From the NCBI RefSeq assembly GCF_007860095.1, contig NZ_SJPT01000003.1:269764-333763 (forward strand): 64,000 bases of DNA, given 5' to 3'. The notes under the pieces are model-generated. The model had not been told where the DNA came from and made no database searches. It saw nothing but the letters and a program-made list of their open reading frames with translations. Position 1 is the stretch's first letter, and the number at the start of each line of letters is the position of its first letter. Shown here one piece after another: positions 1 through 8,702 of this stretch. Origin of the DNA: Novipirellula galeiformis (lineage in GTDB: Bacteria; Planctomycetota; Planctomycetia; Pirellulales; Pirellulaceae). The translations under genes and the position numbers were made by a program.

Positions 1-354
1 TCCAACGCAACGGGTTCCGTCGAGACCTCGAGCATGACCACTTCGTTAGTGGCCGCCTCAGCAAACGCCAACGCCTCATCAAACGCCAACGCTTCGGCAA
101 TCGCGTCCTCCGCGGAAGCTTCATTCACGACGACTGCTGCGGCGGGCCCTTCCACGACAACCGCGTCATCCAACGCACTATCATCCTGCATCGCCAAGGC
201 GTGGGAGGGCATTTCATCGGCTGCTTCCTCCTCCAACGCGACGGGTTCCGTCGAGACCTCGAGCATGACCACTTCGTTGGTGGCCGCCTCAGCAAACGCC
301 AACGCCTCGCCAATCGCCTCCTCGCTGGAAGCTTCCTTCACGACGACCGCTTCC
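1..354. repeat. 231-bp-period direct repeat inside the acidic protein gene
   Basis: The sequence from base 1 recurs from base 232 with only scattered substitutions (for example caacgcaacggg against caacgcgacggg). The offset of 231 bases is exactly 77 codons, so the frame is kept. Copy one carries an extra 18 bases (tcaaacgccaacgcttcg) relative to copy two. This is an in-frame internal duplication, and more copies may lie outside the window. Confidence 0.8.
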
Positions 355-1412
355 GCATGCACTTCCTCCGACGCCACTTCCTCCGTCGCCACTTCCTTCA
401 CCGCTACTGCTTCGCCTTCCGCCTCAACTTCGCCTTCCGCCCCAGCTTCGCTTTGCATCTCGACCTCGGACCACATATCGAACTTTTCGACATGGTTGTT
501 GCGTTGGAGAATGCAATAGGGTTTGTAAACCAGCGGAGCGAAGTTCCAAACCGGAATATCGCGTGCTGCCAGATCATACGGCAGATACTCTTCGCTGATC
601 GTCGCGATAATCGCCCCCGATCCGACCACGGGTGACGCGACCGCAAGTTCCTCGACCGCGGCTTCGCTTTCTTCGAAACCGGCTTCTTCGAGCACGAGCT
701 CATTCAGCGAAGAACCGACCGATGAATCGCTCTTGGGAGGGTTGGTCGCCATGGCATTGCTGGTGTCGAGCAAGCCTTCGGCTTCGTGACCGGGAGCGTC
801 CCCATCGATCGGTTCTTCGGTAGCGAGAAAATACATATCGCTACCCATCTCATCGGTTGTCGCGGAATCGGCGAAACAATGATTGTCTGTGGTGTCTACA
901 ATCGGTGCTGGCAAAATGCCCTCGTAATGAGTGGCCGTTTCCGCTTCAACTTCGTTACCGCTAGACGCGACTGCGTCATGCGTGCTGCTCTCCTCTGCCC
1001 TTAGCTGGAGTCGCGAGATTTCCTCGAGCGAGCTCTGAGCATACGGGGTTACCATTGCGAACGGTTCGATCAATTGTTGGATCGAAATTCCCGCTCGGCG
1101 ACTGACGCTTTCCGCTACGGCAAACAACGCTGGCATCATCGCACTCTGCTCAGGTGCGTTAGGATGCTTCTCTTCAATCCCGTCTTGCGAAGTAGCGGAA
1201 AGCGTCGACGTTCCGACAGGACTCGAATCGTGAGTCCCCCATTCGCACCAGGCTTCGTATTCATCAATGGTCGAGCTCAGCGGCGCGACTTCCTGGGTGG
1301 TATCAAGGTCAACGTCCACTGCGTCACTCGCATAGGAGCCTGTGACGGTGATACCGGCAATCAAACATGACAATAGGAAGCGGCGAACACGCTGCGTCAA
1401 ACAAACTTTCAT
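1..1412 (-). CDS. Secreted acidic repeat protein, 3' end outside window
   Basis: Open on the minus strand from ATG at 1412 to the window edge (470 codons, no stop seen), so the C-terminus is missing. A GAGGA ribosome-binding site lies 8 bases before the ATG. The first ~27 residues form a signal peptide (MKVCLTQRVRRFLLSCLIAG, then a likely cleavage after SYA). Residues 28-330 are Ser/Glu/Ala-rich with no family I recognise. A short folded-looking stretch around residues 285-325 (EEYLPYDLAARDIPVWNFAP) precedes a strongly acidic tail rich in Glu, Ala and Val. That tail contains two copies of a block starting EALAFAEAATNEVVMLEVST, near residues 353-394 and 425-470. Probably an exported or surface protein. 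Function unknown; low sequence complexity limits any homology argument. Confidence 0.72.
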   Translation of the reverse strand, partial: MKVCLTQRVRRFLLSCLIAGITVTGSYASDAVDVDLDTTQEVAPLSSTIDEYEAWCEWGTHDSSPVGTSTLSATSQDGIEEKHPNAPEQSAMMPALFAVAESVSRRAGISIQQLIEPFAMVTPYAQSSLEEISRLQLRAEESSTHDAVASSGNEVEAETATHYEGILPAPIVDTTDNHCFADSATTDEMGSDMYFLATEEPIDGDAPGHEAEGLLDTSNAMATNPPKSDSSVGSSLNELVLEEAGFEESEAAVEELAVASPVVGSGAIIATISEEYLPYDLAARDIPVWNFAPLVYKPYCILQRNNHVEKFDMWSEVEMQSEAGAEGEVEAEGEAVAVKEVATEEVASEEVHAEAVVVKEASSEEAIGEALAFAEAATNEVVMLEVSTEPVALEEEAADEMPSHALAMQDDSALDDAVVVEGPAAAVVVNEASAEDAIAEALAFDEALAFAEAATNEVVMLEVSTEPVAL

Positions 1413-1808
1413 CGATAAATCCTCATGATAAAATTCTATGAAACCTCGGTGAGCTGCCGACGTCGGAGGTGGTCGGAGACTCTAGATGGGGTCCAGCGAG
1501 GTACACAGAAGACGTCGCTAGCGAGGGCGACTCTGTGCGGATGGGGCTGGCGGGAATTCCGAAGATCCAATCGCTCTTCATGAGCTGATGGGATTCACAC
1601 CCGTCGTTAGCAATCTTGCGGAACACTAAGCATATCGGCGACTTTCCGGACTACGGTCACCCTAGCGTCCACGAAAACCCTAACGATCCCCTGTGACTGT
1701 TCCGGTCGTAGCGACTAGGAAGAGCCAGGACCATGACGCACAATTCCGCACAAGTATGGCCGCCCGTCTGCTCCCGAGTGAGCGTGCCGGTTGCTCCCGA
1801 GTGGTCGG
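1413..1808. other. Intergenic, no gene seen
   Basis: It lies between the 3' end of the Rrf2 gene and the start of the acidic protein gene, both on the minus strand. It should hold the promoter of the acidic protein. I see no convincing coding frame, RNA gene or strong hairpin followed by a T-run. Confidence 0.5.
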
Positions 1809-2261
1809 TCATTTCGACGGACGCAATCGCCAATCCGCATTCCCTTTGTCCTGGGCATACGCTTTGCGAAAAACATCAAAGTCCGTATTGTGAAGCACCG
1901 CATCGGTGGCGTTGCGAACATCGACGAGCCGGTCGTGCAGCGGGCAAAGATCACCAGCCCCACAGATGCCACCTCCAAACGGACAATGCGATGCGTCCCC
2001 CGCACGCTCGAACAAGCGATAGACGTCGTAAAGCTTGACGTCGCGAGGAGGCACGGCAAAGGTAAACCCGCCGCCGGGCCCACGCGCCCCCTCAATCAAC
2101 CCGGCCTGAGCCAGTATCGAGAGCACTTTGCCAAGAAAAGGTCGCTGCAAACCTCGATCCGCAGCGATCTCCGTTGCCGACAAACGGGTCTTCCCACCAT
2201 CATAGACTTCGGCAAGTCGGCTGAGCGCGGCGAGAGCCGTTTCAGTCGTTTTCTTGTACAT
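1809..2261 (-). CDS. Rrf2-family Fe-S transcriptional regulator
   Basis: A 150-residue protein with the Rrf2 layout: N-terminal winged helix (YKKTTETALAALSRLAEVYD, then SATEIAADRGLQRPFLGKVL), the family's G-x-GGGF turn (ARGPGGGFTFAV, residues 59-70), and a cysteine cluster C93-x6-C100-x5-C106 (CPFGGGICGAGDLCPLH). Three cysteines here ligate a [2Fe-2S] or [4Fe-4S] cluster in IscR and NsrR. It is the last gene of a leftward run, after the cytochrome, DsrO-like and NrfD-like genes, with 119 bases between it and NrfD. From context I infer that it senses NO or Fe-S/redox state and controls the nitrate-reduction genes. Whether it is closer to NsrR or IscR cannot be told by eye. Confidence 0.88.
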   Translation of the reverse strand: MYKKTTETALAALSRLAEVYDGGKTRLSATEIAADRGLQRPFLGKVLSILAQAGLIEGARGPGGGFTFAVPPRDVKLYDVYRLFERAGDASHCPFGGGICGAGDLCPLHDRLVDVRNATDAVLHNTDFDVFRKAYAQDKGNADWRLRPSK

Positions 2262-2380
2262 GCGGTGTCTTCACTTGAATAAGGGCAACAACAACACAGC
2301 GGGACTGCATCGAAACGAATTGCCGCTCCACGTTGAATTCAACCGCACACCCCACAAGCAACTCGTAACGAGCAATGACC

Positions 2381-3634
2381 TTAGCGTGAAGCCGATTCCG
2401 ATCCGGGCAGATTCAATTGGCCTGTAAACACATTTGCAATCAATTTTAACATCACCGTTAAAATCAACAATCCGAACGCCCAAATCCCCGCTGTCACCTT
2501 CCATTCCACCAAACTCGGTGCGTATTCGACAATCTCGTGCAACGTCGAGGGAATGAAACCGGGGATAATGAGGCCCATCCCCTTTTCGATCCATATCCCC
2601 ACAATCACCAGCAAACAAGCCAAAATTCGCGTCCAACCTCGCTGCAGTGCTGCAGGGGTAAAGAACAACACCGTGCCGAGCAAATTCATTGCAATCGCAG
2701 TCCAAATCCAAGCGACCAAACCGTGATGACCATGCAATCCAAAGAACAAATATTCGGCGGACACCCCATGCGCCCCGCCGGTGTAAAAGAGCGTAAAGAT
2801 CTCACTCGCCAACATCACTAAGTTGATCACCATGGCAACGCGAATGATTTGAATCAGCGTCCTTGCCGGACCGGGCGGTGCCGAATAGCCACTGGTGATC
2901 CGTAGCACTCGCATCACCAAAATAATGAACGCAGGCCCACTGACAAATGCCGAAGCCAAAAATCGTGGCGCAAGCAGAGCCGTGTTCCAGAACGGACGTC
3001 CACCCAAACCACAATACAGAAACGCGGTCACCGTATGGATGCTGATCGCCCACGCAATCGACAAGAAAACAAACGGGAAGTACCACACCGGATTCGGCTT
3101 GCGGCCCAAATACCGCATGTATAGCAAGTAGCCGACGATGTGCAGATTGATCACCAAGTAACCGTTGAGCACGATGATATCCCAGGTCAACATCGACATC
3201 GGCCAATTGAACCGGCCAATGCCTGGGATCAAATGCCAAAACCGATCGGGACGCCCAAGGTCCACCAACACACTGAGCGTACACATTACGATCGCCGCGA
3301 TCGCCACGGCTTCGCCAATGATCACGACCTTGTGCATCTCTTCGTCGTCATACAAATAGGCGGGAATCACCATCATCACGCCGCCCGCCGCCAACCCCAC
3401 GCAAAAGGTAAAGTTAGCGATGTACAATCCCCAACTGACATGGTCGGTCATGTTGGTCGTGATCATCCCCGTCGCGACTTGATTCGCCCACGCATTGGCG
3501 CCGACCAAGGCCACGGCGGTTAACGCCGTCATCCATGCATAGAACCTAAGTGAGCCATCGGTCGCGAGAGAGAGCGAGCGACGCAAAAATGCGGGATAGC
3601 TTAAGATCGCCGAAGGTTGATTGGTGGTGCTCAT
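2381..3634 (-). CDS. NrfD/DsrP-like quinol-interacting membrane subunit
   Basis: A 417-residue, very hydrophobic protein with about ten membrane segments. It belongs to the NrfD/PsrC/DsrP family, which exchanges electrons between the quinone pool and a partner iron-sulfur protein. Recognisable stretches include SWGLYIANFTFCVGLAAGGV near residue 67 and LVDLGRPDRFWHLIPGIGRF near 123. Length fits the longer DsrP/HmcC branch rather than the ~320-residue NrfD. It follows the DsrO-like ferredoxin gene by 70 bases on the same strand, the usual order for a cytochrome-ferredoxin-membrane redox complex. I infer that it oxidises quinol and feeds Nap, because no NapC or NapH is present. A different terminal acceptor remains possible. 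Confidence 0.87.
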   Translation of the reverse strand: MSTTNQPSAILSYPAFLRRSLSLATDGSLRFYAWMTALTAVALVGANAWANQVATGMITTNMTDHVSWGLYIANFTFCVGLAAGGVMMVIPAYLYDDEEMHKVVIIGEAVAIAAIVMCTLSVLVDLGRPDRFWHLIPGIGRFNWPMSMLTWDIIVLNGYLVINLHIVGYLLYMRYLGRKPNPVWYFPFVFLSIAWAISIHTVTAFLYCGLGGRPFWNTALLAPRFLASAFVSGPAFIILVMRVLRITSGYSAPPGPARTLIQIIRVAMVINLVMLASEIFTLFYTGGAHGVSAEYLFFGLHGHHGLVAWIWTAIAMNLLGTVLFFTPAALQRGWTRILACLLVIVGIWIEKGMGLIIPGFIPSTLHEIVEYAPSLVEWKVTAGIWAFGLLILTVMLKLIANVFTGQLNLPGSESASR

Positions 3635-3709
3635 AAGACATTCGTCAGTCGCGGCGGGCCGGATCGTTCTCGCGCTTCCATTCGCTATCGCTACTTGGCT
3701 GTAGAAAAT

Positions 3710-4639
3710 TTACTTATCGAAAAAGTAGAAGAACGCGGGCTTCGTCCCTAATTCTTCTTTCAATACATACACACGCTTGTTCTCGAGCAGCCAGCGAATG
3801 TTGGAATCAGGATCCAAGATATTGCCGAACACCCTCGCCCCGGTGGGGCAAGCCTCTAAGCACGCGGGCAAGCGCCCCCGCCGAGTCCGGTGCAAACAAT
3901 AGGTGCATTTCTCCACGACCCCTTGAGGCCGAATGCGATTGCTGAGGTAACTTTGATCGGGGTTCACCTCCGCCGCCGGCACCTCTGGCTTCTTCCAATT
4001 GAAACGCCGCGCGTGGTACGGGCATGCTGCTTCGCAGTAGCGACAACCGATGCACCAGTTGTAGTCAACCACGACGATGCCATCCTCTTCCTTCCACGTC
4101 GCTTGGACGGGGCATACGTCGACGCACGGCGGCTCGTCGCATTGCTGGCATTGCACCGGCAAATAAAACTTGCCGTCGTCGGGAACGGTATGCGTGTACG
4201 TCGTATTCCCCTGTTCCATATCCATCGTGCCCTTGGGCATCTCCAGCACACGGATATAAGACTGGTTTGTGGCGCGGTCGTGATTGTTTTCTTTGTGGCA
4301 CGCTTCGACGCACTTACCATTGCCGTTACATACACTCAAATTGATTGCATAGACGAACTTCGTGCCGGGCAGGGGGCGATCATCACCGATCGTCACGTCC
4401 GCACCATATTCCTCTTTGGTCTCATCTTCGAGACGCGCAATCACCTTGCGTTTGTCTTCATCGCTCAACTCTTGGTAGTGCTGCTGCATGAACTCCGCAG
4501 CCGTTGTCTCCTTGGCCGCATGACGCAGCGGCGAGATTGCCCCAACAAACGCAGCCGCCCCAAGCGTGGCAAAACCGCCTTTGACCGCCGTTCGACGAGT
4601 CACGATCGGCAACGATTTTTTCAATTGCGAATCACTCAT
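3710..4639 (-). CDS. DsrO/NrfC-like Tat-exported 4Fe-4S ferredoxin
   Basis: 309 residues from ATG at 4639, which overlaps the upstream TGA as ATGA and has GAGG about 8 bases upstream. An in-frame GTG nine bases earlier is less likely. The N-terminus holds a twin-arginine signal (TRRTAVKGGFATLGAAAFVG, residues 14-33). Cysteine groups: C104/C110/C114; C164-x2-C167-x4-C172-x3-C176; C196-x2-C199-x2-C202-x3-C206; C245-x2-C248-x11-C260-x3-C264. This is the arrangement of periplasmic NrfC/DsrO/HmcB proteins binding several [4Fe-4S] clusters. It should link the NrfD-like membrane subunit to the tetraheme cytochrome on the periplasmic face. Translational coupling to the cytochrome gene supports one complex. 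Confidence 0.9.
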   Translation of the reverse strand: MSDSQLKKSLPIVTRRTAVKGGFATLGAAAFVGAISPLRHAAKETTAAEFMQQHYQELSDEDKRKVIARLEDETKEEYGADVTIGDDRPLPGTKFVYAINLSVCNGNGKCVEACHKENNHDRATNQSYIRVLEMPKGTMDMEQGNTTYTHTVPDDGKFYLPVQCQQCDEPPCVDVCPVQATWKEEDGIVVVDYNWCIGCRYCEAACPYHARRFNWKKPEVPAAEVNPDQSYLSNRIRPQGVVEKCTYCLHRTRRGRLPACLEACPTGARVFGNILDPDSNIRWLLENKRVYVLKEELGTKPAFFYFFDK

Positions 4640-5703
4640 ACCGCCCACCTCAAGTTCAAAAGTCGAATTGGATCATCGCAATTTTCAGTGAGCCGTGATG
4701 CGTAAGCGGCCGGGTCTCGCACGCACTCTGGCTCTAGCCGCCGCACCTCTCGAGAGAGCGCGGAGTTCAGAAAGACCTCGTCATTTAGGAGCCCGCAGAG
4801 CCATCGCGATCCTAAACCGACGCGTAAGTGAGGGACCACCGTAAACGTGATGCGATCCACATCGAGTCCCTCGCTTACGCTTCGGGTTATGATTTCCCTA
4901 AGTCGGACGCTCTCGTTTGCGTCCGCTTCGTTTACACAGCAAAAACCGATTGCCATCGTCCGGCTGAACGGACGGACTGCGGCACCATGATCCTTATCCG
5001 CGGGCGGGCTTAGAAAACGATCGCGAGGTTTAAACGTCGGCGTCATCTTGGGAAACGCAGGAACATGGGGGTCATGACAATCGATGCAATTGTTTCGCGT
5101 CTGCGGCCCACGCGACAGATCCCAATAACCATTCATCCCGCCGTGAGCCCCATGTTGGTAATCACGGTACTGAGCGCCGTGACACTGTGCGCACAACGTC
5201 ATCACATCGACATACTCCACCGTGGTGCTGTCGGCCAAGCGAAGCGTGTCGGCATCGTTCGGATTGTGACATGAATAACACGTGATCGAGCCATGCGTGA
5301 ACGTCATGCCTTGATGAAATTGGTCTAAATCCGCCGGCGCGCGATTGGCAAAGTTCGGCTCGCGAACGCTATGGCACGTCGAACAGGCCACTGTACCCGA
5401 GCGGCCCTGCGGATCCACCACCCCCGCATCAATCCGGGGCGGCCCGTCGGGACGACGAATCGTTGCCACAAACAAACTGGCGGTGTCCTGGGAACCAACC
5501 GTATTCTCATGTGTGCTCTCGGGCACACCCGATCGGTTGTGTGCGGTTATGTCACTTAATTGAGACGCGAGTGTTTCCGGGGGCGGAGCATCATTGGCCT
5601 GCGCCGCTTCTCGAACGTCACGCCCTGCAACCAACAACGCGACCGCGAGCCAGCCCACCAGCAACACAAACACTGCGAATCGATAGATATTTCCTTGATA
5701 CAC
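4636..5703 (-). CDS. Membrane-anchored tetraheme cytochrome c with odd C-terminal tail
   Basis: 355 residues. An N-terminal membrane anchor (residues 8-27) is followed by a periplasmic domain with four CxxCH heme sites: C107-H111, C142-H146, C171-H175 and C206-H210. It is first in the leftward run with the DsrO-like and NrfD-like genes, so it is the likely electron outlet of that complex. All recognisable cytochrome sequence ends by about residue 240. The last ~110 residues have no heme site and include ITRSVSEG (272-279), the translation of a short planctomycete repeat. I infer that a repeat insertion removed the original stop and that the ORF now reads to the DsrO start. Whether the tail is kept in the mature protein is unknown. 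Confidence 0.85.
   Translation of the reverse strand: MYQGNIYRFAVFVLLVGWLAVALLVAGRDVREAAQANDAPPPETLASQLSDITAHNRSGVPESTHENTVGSQDTASLFVATIRRPDGPPRIDAGVVDPQGRSGTVACSTCHSVREPNFANRAPADLDQFHQGMTFTHGSITCYSCHNPNDADTLRLADSTTVEYVDVMTLCAQCHGAQYRDYQHGAHGGMNGYWDLSRGPQTRNNCIDCHDPHVPAFPKMTPTFKPRDRFLSPPADKDHGAAVRPFSRTMAIGFCCVNEADANESVRLREIITRSVSEGLDVDRITFTVVPHLRVGLGSRWLCGLLNDEVFLNSALSREVRRLEPECVRDPAAYASRLTENCDDPIRLLNLRWAV
4815..4888. repeat. REP-like inverted repeat inside cytochrome gene
   Basis: AACCGACGCGTAAGTGAGGG at 4815-4834 and its near reverse complement at 4866-4888 (gtccctcgcttacgcttcgg, then gtt) could form a hairpin. The same core (tcc/actcg-t/c-t/c-acgcg/ttcggg) occurs near 30419 and 63186. One orientation translates as ITRSVSEG. 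Confidence 0.75.
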
Positions 5704-5845
5704 GCAGTCCTCTCTTTGTTTGCAAGAACGAGTTGTTGCAAGAACGAGCCTGTGATCGAAGGCTTGTCATGGACGCTCGCGTTGACGCAACAAGATCTTA
5801 TCAATTACTCAAACCTATTCAAGACAAGTTGGTCCTTTGTTATTG

Positions 5846-5860
5846 TTTGTCTGGGACAAA
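5846..5860. promoter_or_regulatory. Candidate operator in divergent nap promoter region
   Basis: TTTGTC-TGG-GACAAA is a perfect 6-bp inverted repeat with a 3-bp spacer. It lies in the 221-base gap between the divergent cytochrome and napD starts, 65 bases before napD. It is the only clean short palindrome I see there. A redox or NO regulator such as the nearby Rrf2 protein could bind it, but the site does not match a consensus I can name. Confidence 0.4.
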
Positions 5861-5924
5861 TTGATATTTTAGGCACAGACATGCCGGAGTTTCTTTTCGA
5901 TTTCAACCGCAGGCGAATGTTACC

Positions 5925-6191
5925 ATGCCCATCAGTGGACTTGTCGTCACGCTCTCGGACAACGCTACCGAGCGTGCCGATGTGTTGAGTTCCCTACGCC
6001 GTGATCCGCGAATCGAGTTAGGGATAAATGAACCGGAGCAGCAACACGCGGTGCGAATCCCAATCGTGGTCGACACCCCATCTAACGACGAAGACAAACA
6101 GGTTTGGCAATGGCTAAACCGTCTCCCCGGAGTCGTCTTTGTGGATGTGGCCTTGGTTGGTTTCGAGTCCGATTCGACCAACGATTCCTAG
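5925..6191 (+). CDS. napD: NapD-like nitrate reductase maturation chaperone
   Basis: A small 88-residue protein (NapD is usually ~85-110). It opens with PISGLVVTLSD, like the NapD start that forms the first strand of its ferredoxin fold, and has GVVFVDVALVGFES near the end, matching the second half of the fold. NapD binds the Tat signal peptide of NapA and holds back export until the molybdenum cofactor is loaded. It sits 87 bases upstream of napA, as in many nap operons. The sequence family is weakly conserved, so position supports the call as much as similarity does. Confidence 0.82.
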   Translation: MPISGLVVTLSDNATERADVLSSLRRDPRIELGINEPEQQHAVRIPIVVDTPSNDEDKQVWQWLNRLPGVVFVDVALVGFESDSTNDS

Positions 6192-6278
6192 CACAGACGG
6201 TTAACCTGCACTACGACAATCATTGACCGCACGACTCCTCATCCCTTCCACTCGCAGCAAAAACTTCAGGACGAAACG

Positions 6279-8702
6279 ATGGATAACGATCGCCGGGCCT
6301 TCATGAAACAGGCTGCCATGGCAGCCGCGACCGCCGCAGCCTCTCGATCGGGCAGTGCGTTTGCGCTGCCAGTGGTCGATCCGACGGAATCCGATGCTTC
6401 ATCTGCAATCAAATGGAACAAAGCCCCCTGCCGCTTCTGTGGCACCGGTTGCCATGTGCAAGTCGGAGTGGAAGAGGGACGGGTTGTCGCGGTGGCTGGT
6501 GACAAGCATGCCGATGTGAACAAGGGACTGCTGTGCGTAAAAGGCTATCACGTCGGAGGGATCCTGTACGGCAAAGACCGTTTGACCAAGCCGCTATTGC
6601 GCGATGGGGATTCGTACAAAGAAATCGATTGGGACGAAGCAATCGATGTCGTGGCCAAACGGATCATGAAGTCGCCCAAGACGTTTGCCTTTTATGGTTC
6701 CGGCCAATGGACGATCCCAGAAGGCTACGCCGCTCAAAAATTCATGAAAGGCGGACTGTCGAACAACCACATCGACCCCAACGCTCGGCTCTGCATGGCG
6801 TCGGCGGTAACCGGGTTCCTAGCGACTTATGGCGTCGATGAACCGGCCGGATGTTATGCCGACCTCGACGAATGCGACGTCTTAATCACCTGGGGAAACA
6901 ATCCTGCCGAAATGCACCCCGTGCTCTTCTCGCGGGTCATCGATCGGCGATCCAAAGGCGAAAAGGTTCGTTTGATCGACATCGGCACCCGCCGCACTCG
7001 CACGACCGACGCGGCGAACGACTTTCTGATGATGAAGCCGCACGGCGATGTCGCGATCGCATTGGGGATCATGCATCTGTTGATCGAAAACGGAACCTAC
7101 GACAAGAAATTCGTTGAGAACTTTGTCAACTTTCGTGCCCCGGAACCAGAAAACCCAACGCTGCAAGGCGTAGCGATCTCGTTCGATGAATACAAAAAAC
7201 GGATCGCAAAGTACACCCCTGAACATGTCGCCGAATTGTCAGGATTATCGGTCGAGCAAATCCGGTTGCTCGGAGATCTGTTTGGCAATCCAAAACTGAA
7301 GATCACCAGCCTGTGGTGCATGGGGATGAACCAGCACACGATGGGCACGGCGATCAACAGCTTGGTGCACGGCGTCCATTTTTTAAGCGGGCATTTTGGC
7401 AAACCAGGCGATTCGCCCACCAGTCTGACCGGTCAACCATCGGCTTGCGGCACCGTTCGCGAAGTCGGCACGCTGGCGCATGCGTTGCCGGGCGGACGAG
7501 TCGTCGCCAAAGACGAACACCGCGCTCAGGCCGAAGCGATCTGGAACATGCCGGCCGGTCGCATCGATGCGGTCCCTGGTTATCACACGGTGAAAATGTT
7601 CGAGCAATTCACCAAGGCCACCGATGACGGGGGCGACATCGACACGATGTTTGTCCAGGTCACCAATCCCGGCCAAACGCTGCCTAATTTGAACTTGCTG
7701 TTCAATGACAAAGCAAATTTGAAAGACAAATTTCTGATTGTTTCGGACGTCTACCCGACGGCGACCACCCAGCTGGCCGACTTGATTTTGCCTGCCGCGA
7801 TGTGGGTCGAAAAGAATGGCATGGTCGGCAACTCGGAACGACGAACTCAGCAATGGTTCAAGATGGTCGATCCGCCGGGCGAAGCTCGCGACGATTGTTG
7901 GCAAACGATCGCGATCGCCCACCGACTGTTCGAACTCGGTCACGAGGGCATGAAGGACAAGGACGGTAAATTTATCTTTGCGGTTTATGACGAGGACGGC
8001 GAAGAGGTTCCGGTGTGGCAATGGGAACACTACTACGACGTCAATGTCGACAAGGCATTGTTCGAAGAGTACCGCAAGTTCACGGTGATGAAACACAAGA
8101 ACTTGGCACCGTACGAAGAGTACGTAAAAGCTCGCGGGTTGCGTTGGCCGGTCGTTGAACAAGCCGACGGATCGTGGCGAGAAACCATGTTCCGCTTCGC
8201 CGGTTTTGACGATCCGTTTGTTGCCGAAGGAAAAGAGATCGACTTTTATCATTCGGTCACCGGCGATGGTCGCGGGCAAGTTTGGTTTCACGACTACCAA
8301 CCGCCACCGGAGGTGCCTGACGATGAATACCCGCTGTGGTTATGCACCGGTCGCGTATTGGAACACTGGCACTCGGGGACCATGACGCGGCGGGTGTCGC
8401 AATTGAACCGCGCGATGCCAACCGCCTATATCGAAGTCCACCCCGACGATGCATCGGCGCTGAATATCCGCCAAGGCGAAGTGGTCACGATCGAATCTCG
8501 CCGCGGCAGCTGTGATTTGCCTGTCTGGATCAACGGTCGCGGACAACCGCCCAAGGGATCGATTTTTGTGCCGTTCTTTGACGAGTCGAAATTGATCAAC
8601 AATGTGACGCTCGAAGCTTACGACCCGTTCTCGAAGCAGCCCGACTACAAGAAATGTGCCGTGCGAATTCGCAAACCGAACGCCGAGGTCGCGAAGCAAT
8701 GA
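6279..8702 (+). CDS. napA: Periplasmic nitrate reductase catalytic subunit
   Basis: 807 residues (E. coli NapA 828). NapA reduces nitrate to nitrite in the periplasm at a Mo-bis-MGD centre. Features seen: Tat signal DRRAFMKQAAMAAA from residue 4; N-terminal [4Fe-4S] ligands C51, C54, C58 and C86, with K88 following in the NapA-type CVKGY; and LCMASAV around residue 172, where the cysteine ligates molybdenum. The C-terminal molybdopterin-dinucleotide-binding domain includes GRVLEHWHSGTMTRR. The ATG at 6279 has AGGA upstream. The stop overlaps the napB start as ATGA, so the two are translationally coupled. NarB or assimilatory reductases are less likely, given the Tat signal and neighbours. Confidence 0.95.
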   Translation: MDNDRRAFMKQAAMAAATAAASRSGSAFALPVVDPTESDASSAIKWNKAPCRFCGTGCHVQVGVEEGRVVAVAGDKHADVNKGLLCVKGYHVGGILYGKDRLTKPLLRDGDSYKEIDWDEAIDVVAKRIMKSPKTFAFYGSGQWTIPEGYAAQKFMKGGLSNNHIDPNARLCMASAVTGFLATYGVDEPAGCYADLDECDVLITWGNNPAEMHPVLFSRVIDRRSKGEKVRLIDIGTRRTRTTDAANDFLMMKPHGDVAIALGIMHLLIENGTYDKKFVENFVNFRAPEPENPTLQGVAISFDEYKKRIAKYTPEHVAELSGLSVEQIRLLGDLFGNPKLKITSLWCMGMNQHTMGTAINSLVHGVHFLSGHFGKPGDSPTSLTGQPSACGTVREVGTLAHALPGGRVVAKDEHRAQAEAIWNMPAGRIDAVPGYHTVKMFEQFTKATDDGGDIDTMFVQVTNPGQTLPNLNLLFNDKANLKDKFLIVSDVYPTATTQLADLILPAAMWVEKNGMVGNSERRTQQWFKMVDPPGEARDDCWQTIAIAHRLFELGHEGMKDKDGKFIFAVYDEDGEEVPVWQWEHYYDVNVDKALFEEYRKFTVMKHKNLAPYEEYVKARGLRWPVVEQADGSWRETMFRFAGFDDPFVAEGKEIDFYHSVTGDGRGQVWFHDYQPPPEVPDDEYPLWLCTGRVLEHWHSGTMTRRVSQLNRAMPTAYIEVHPDDASALNIRQGEVVTIESRRGSCDLPVWINGRGQPPKGSIFVPFFDESKLINNVTLEAYDPFSKQPDYKKCAVRIRKPNAEVAKQ

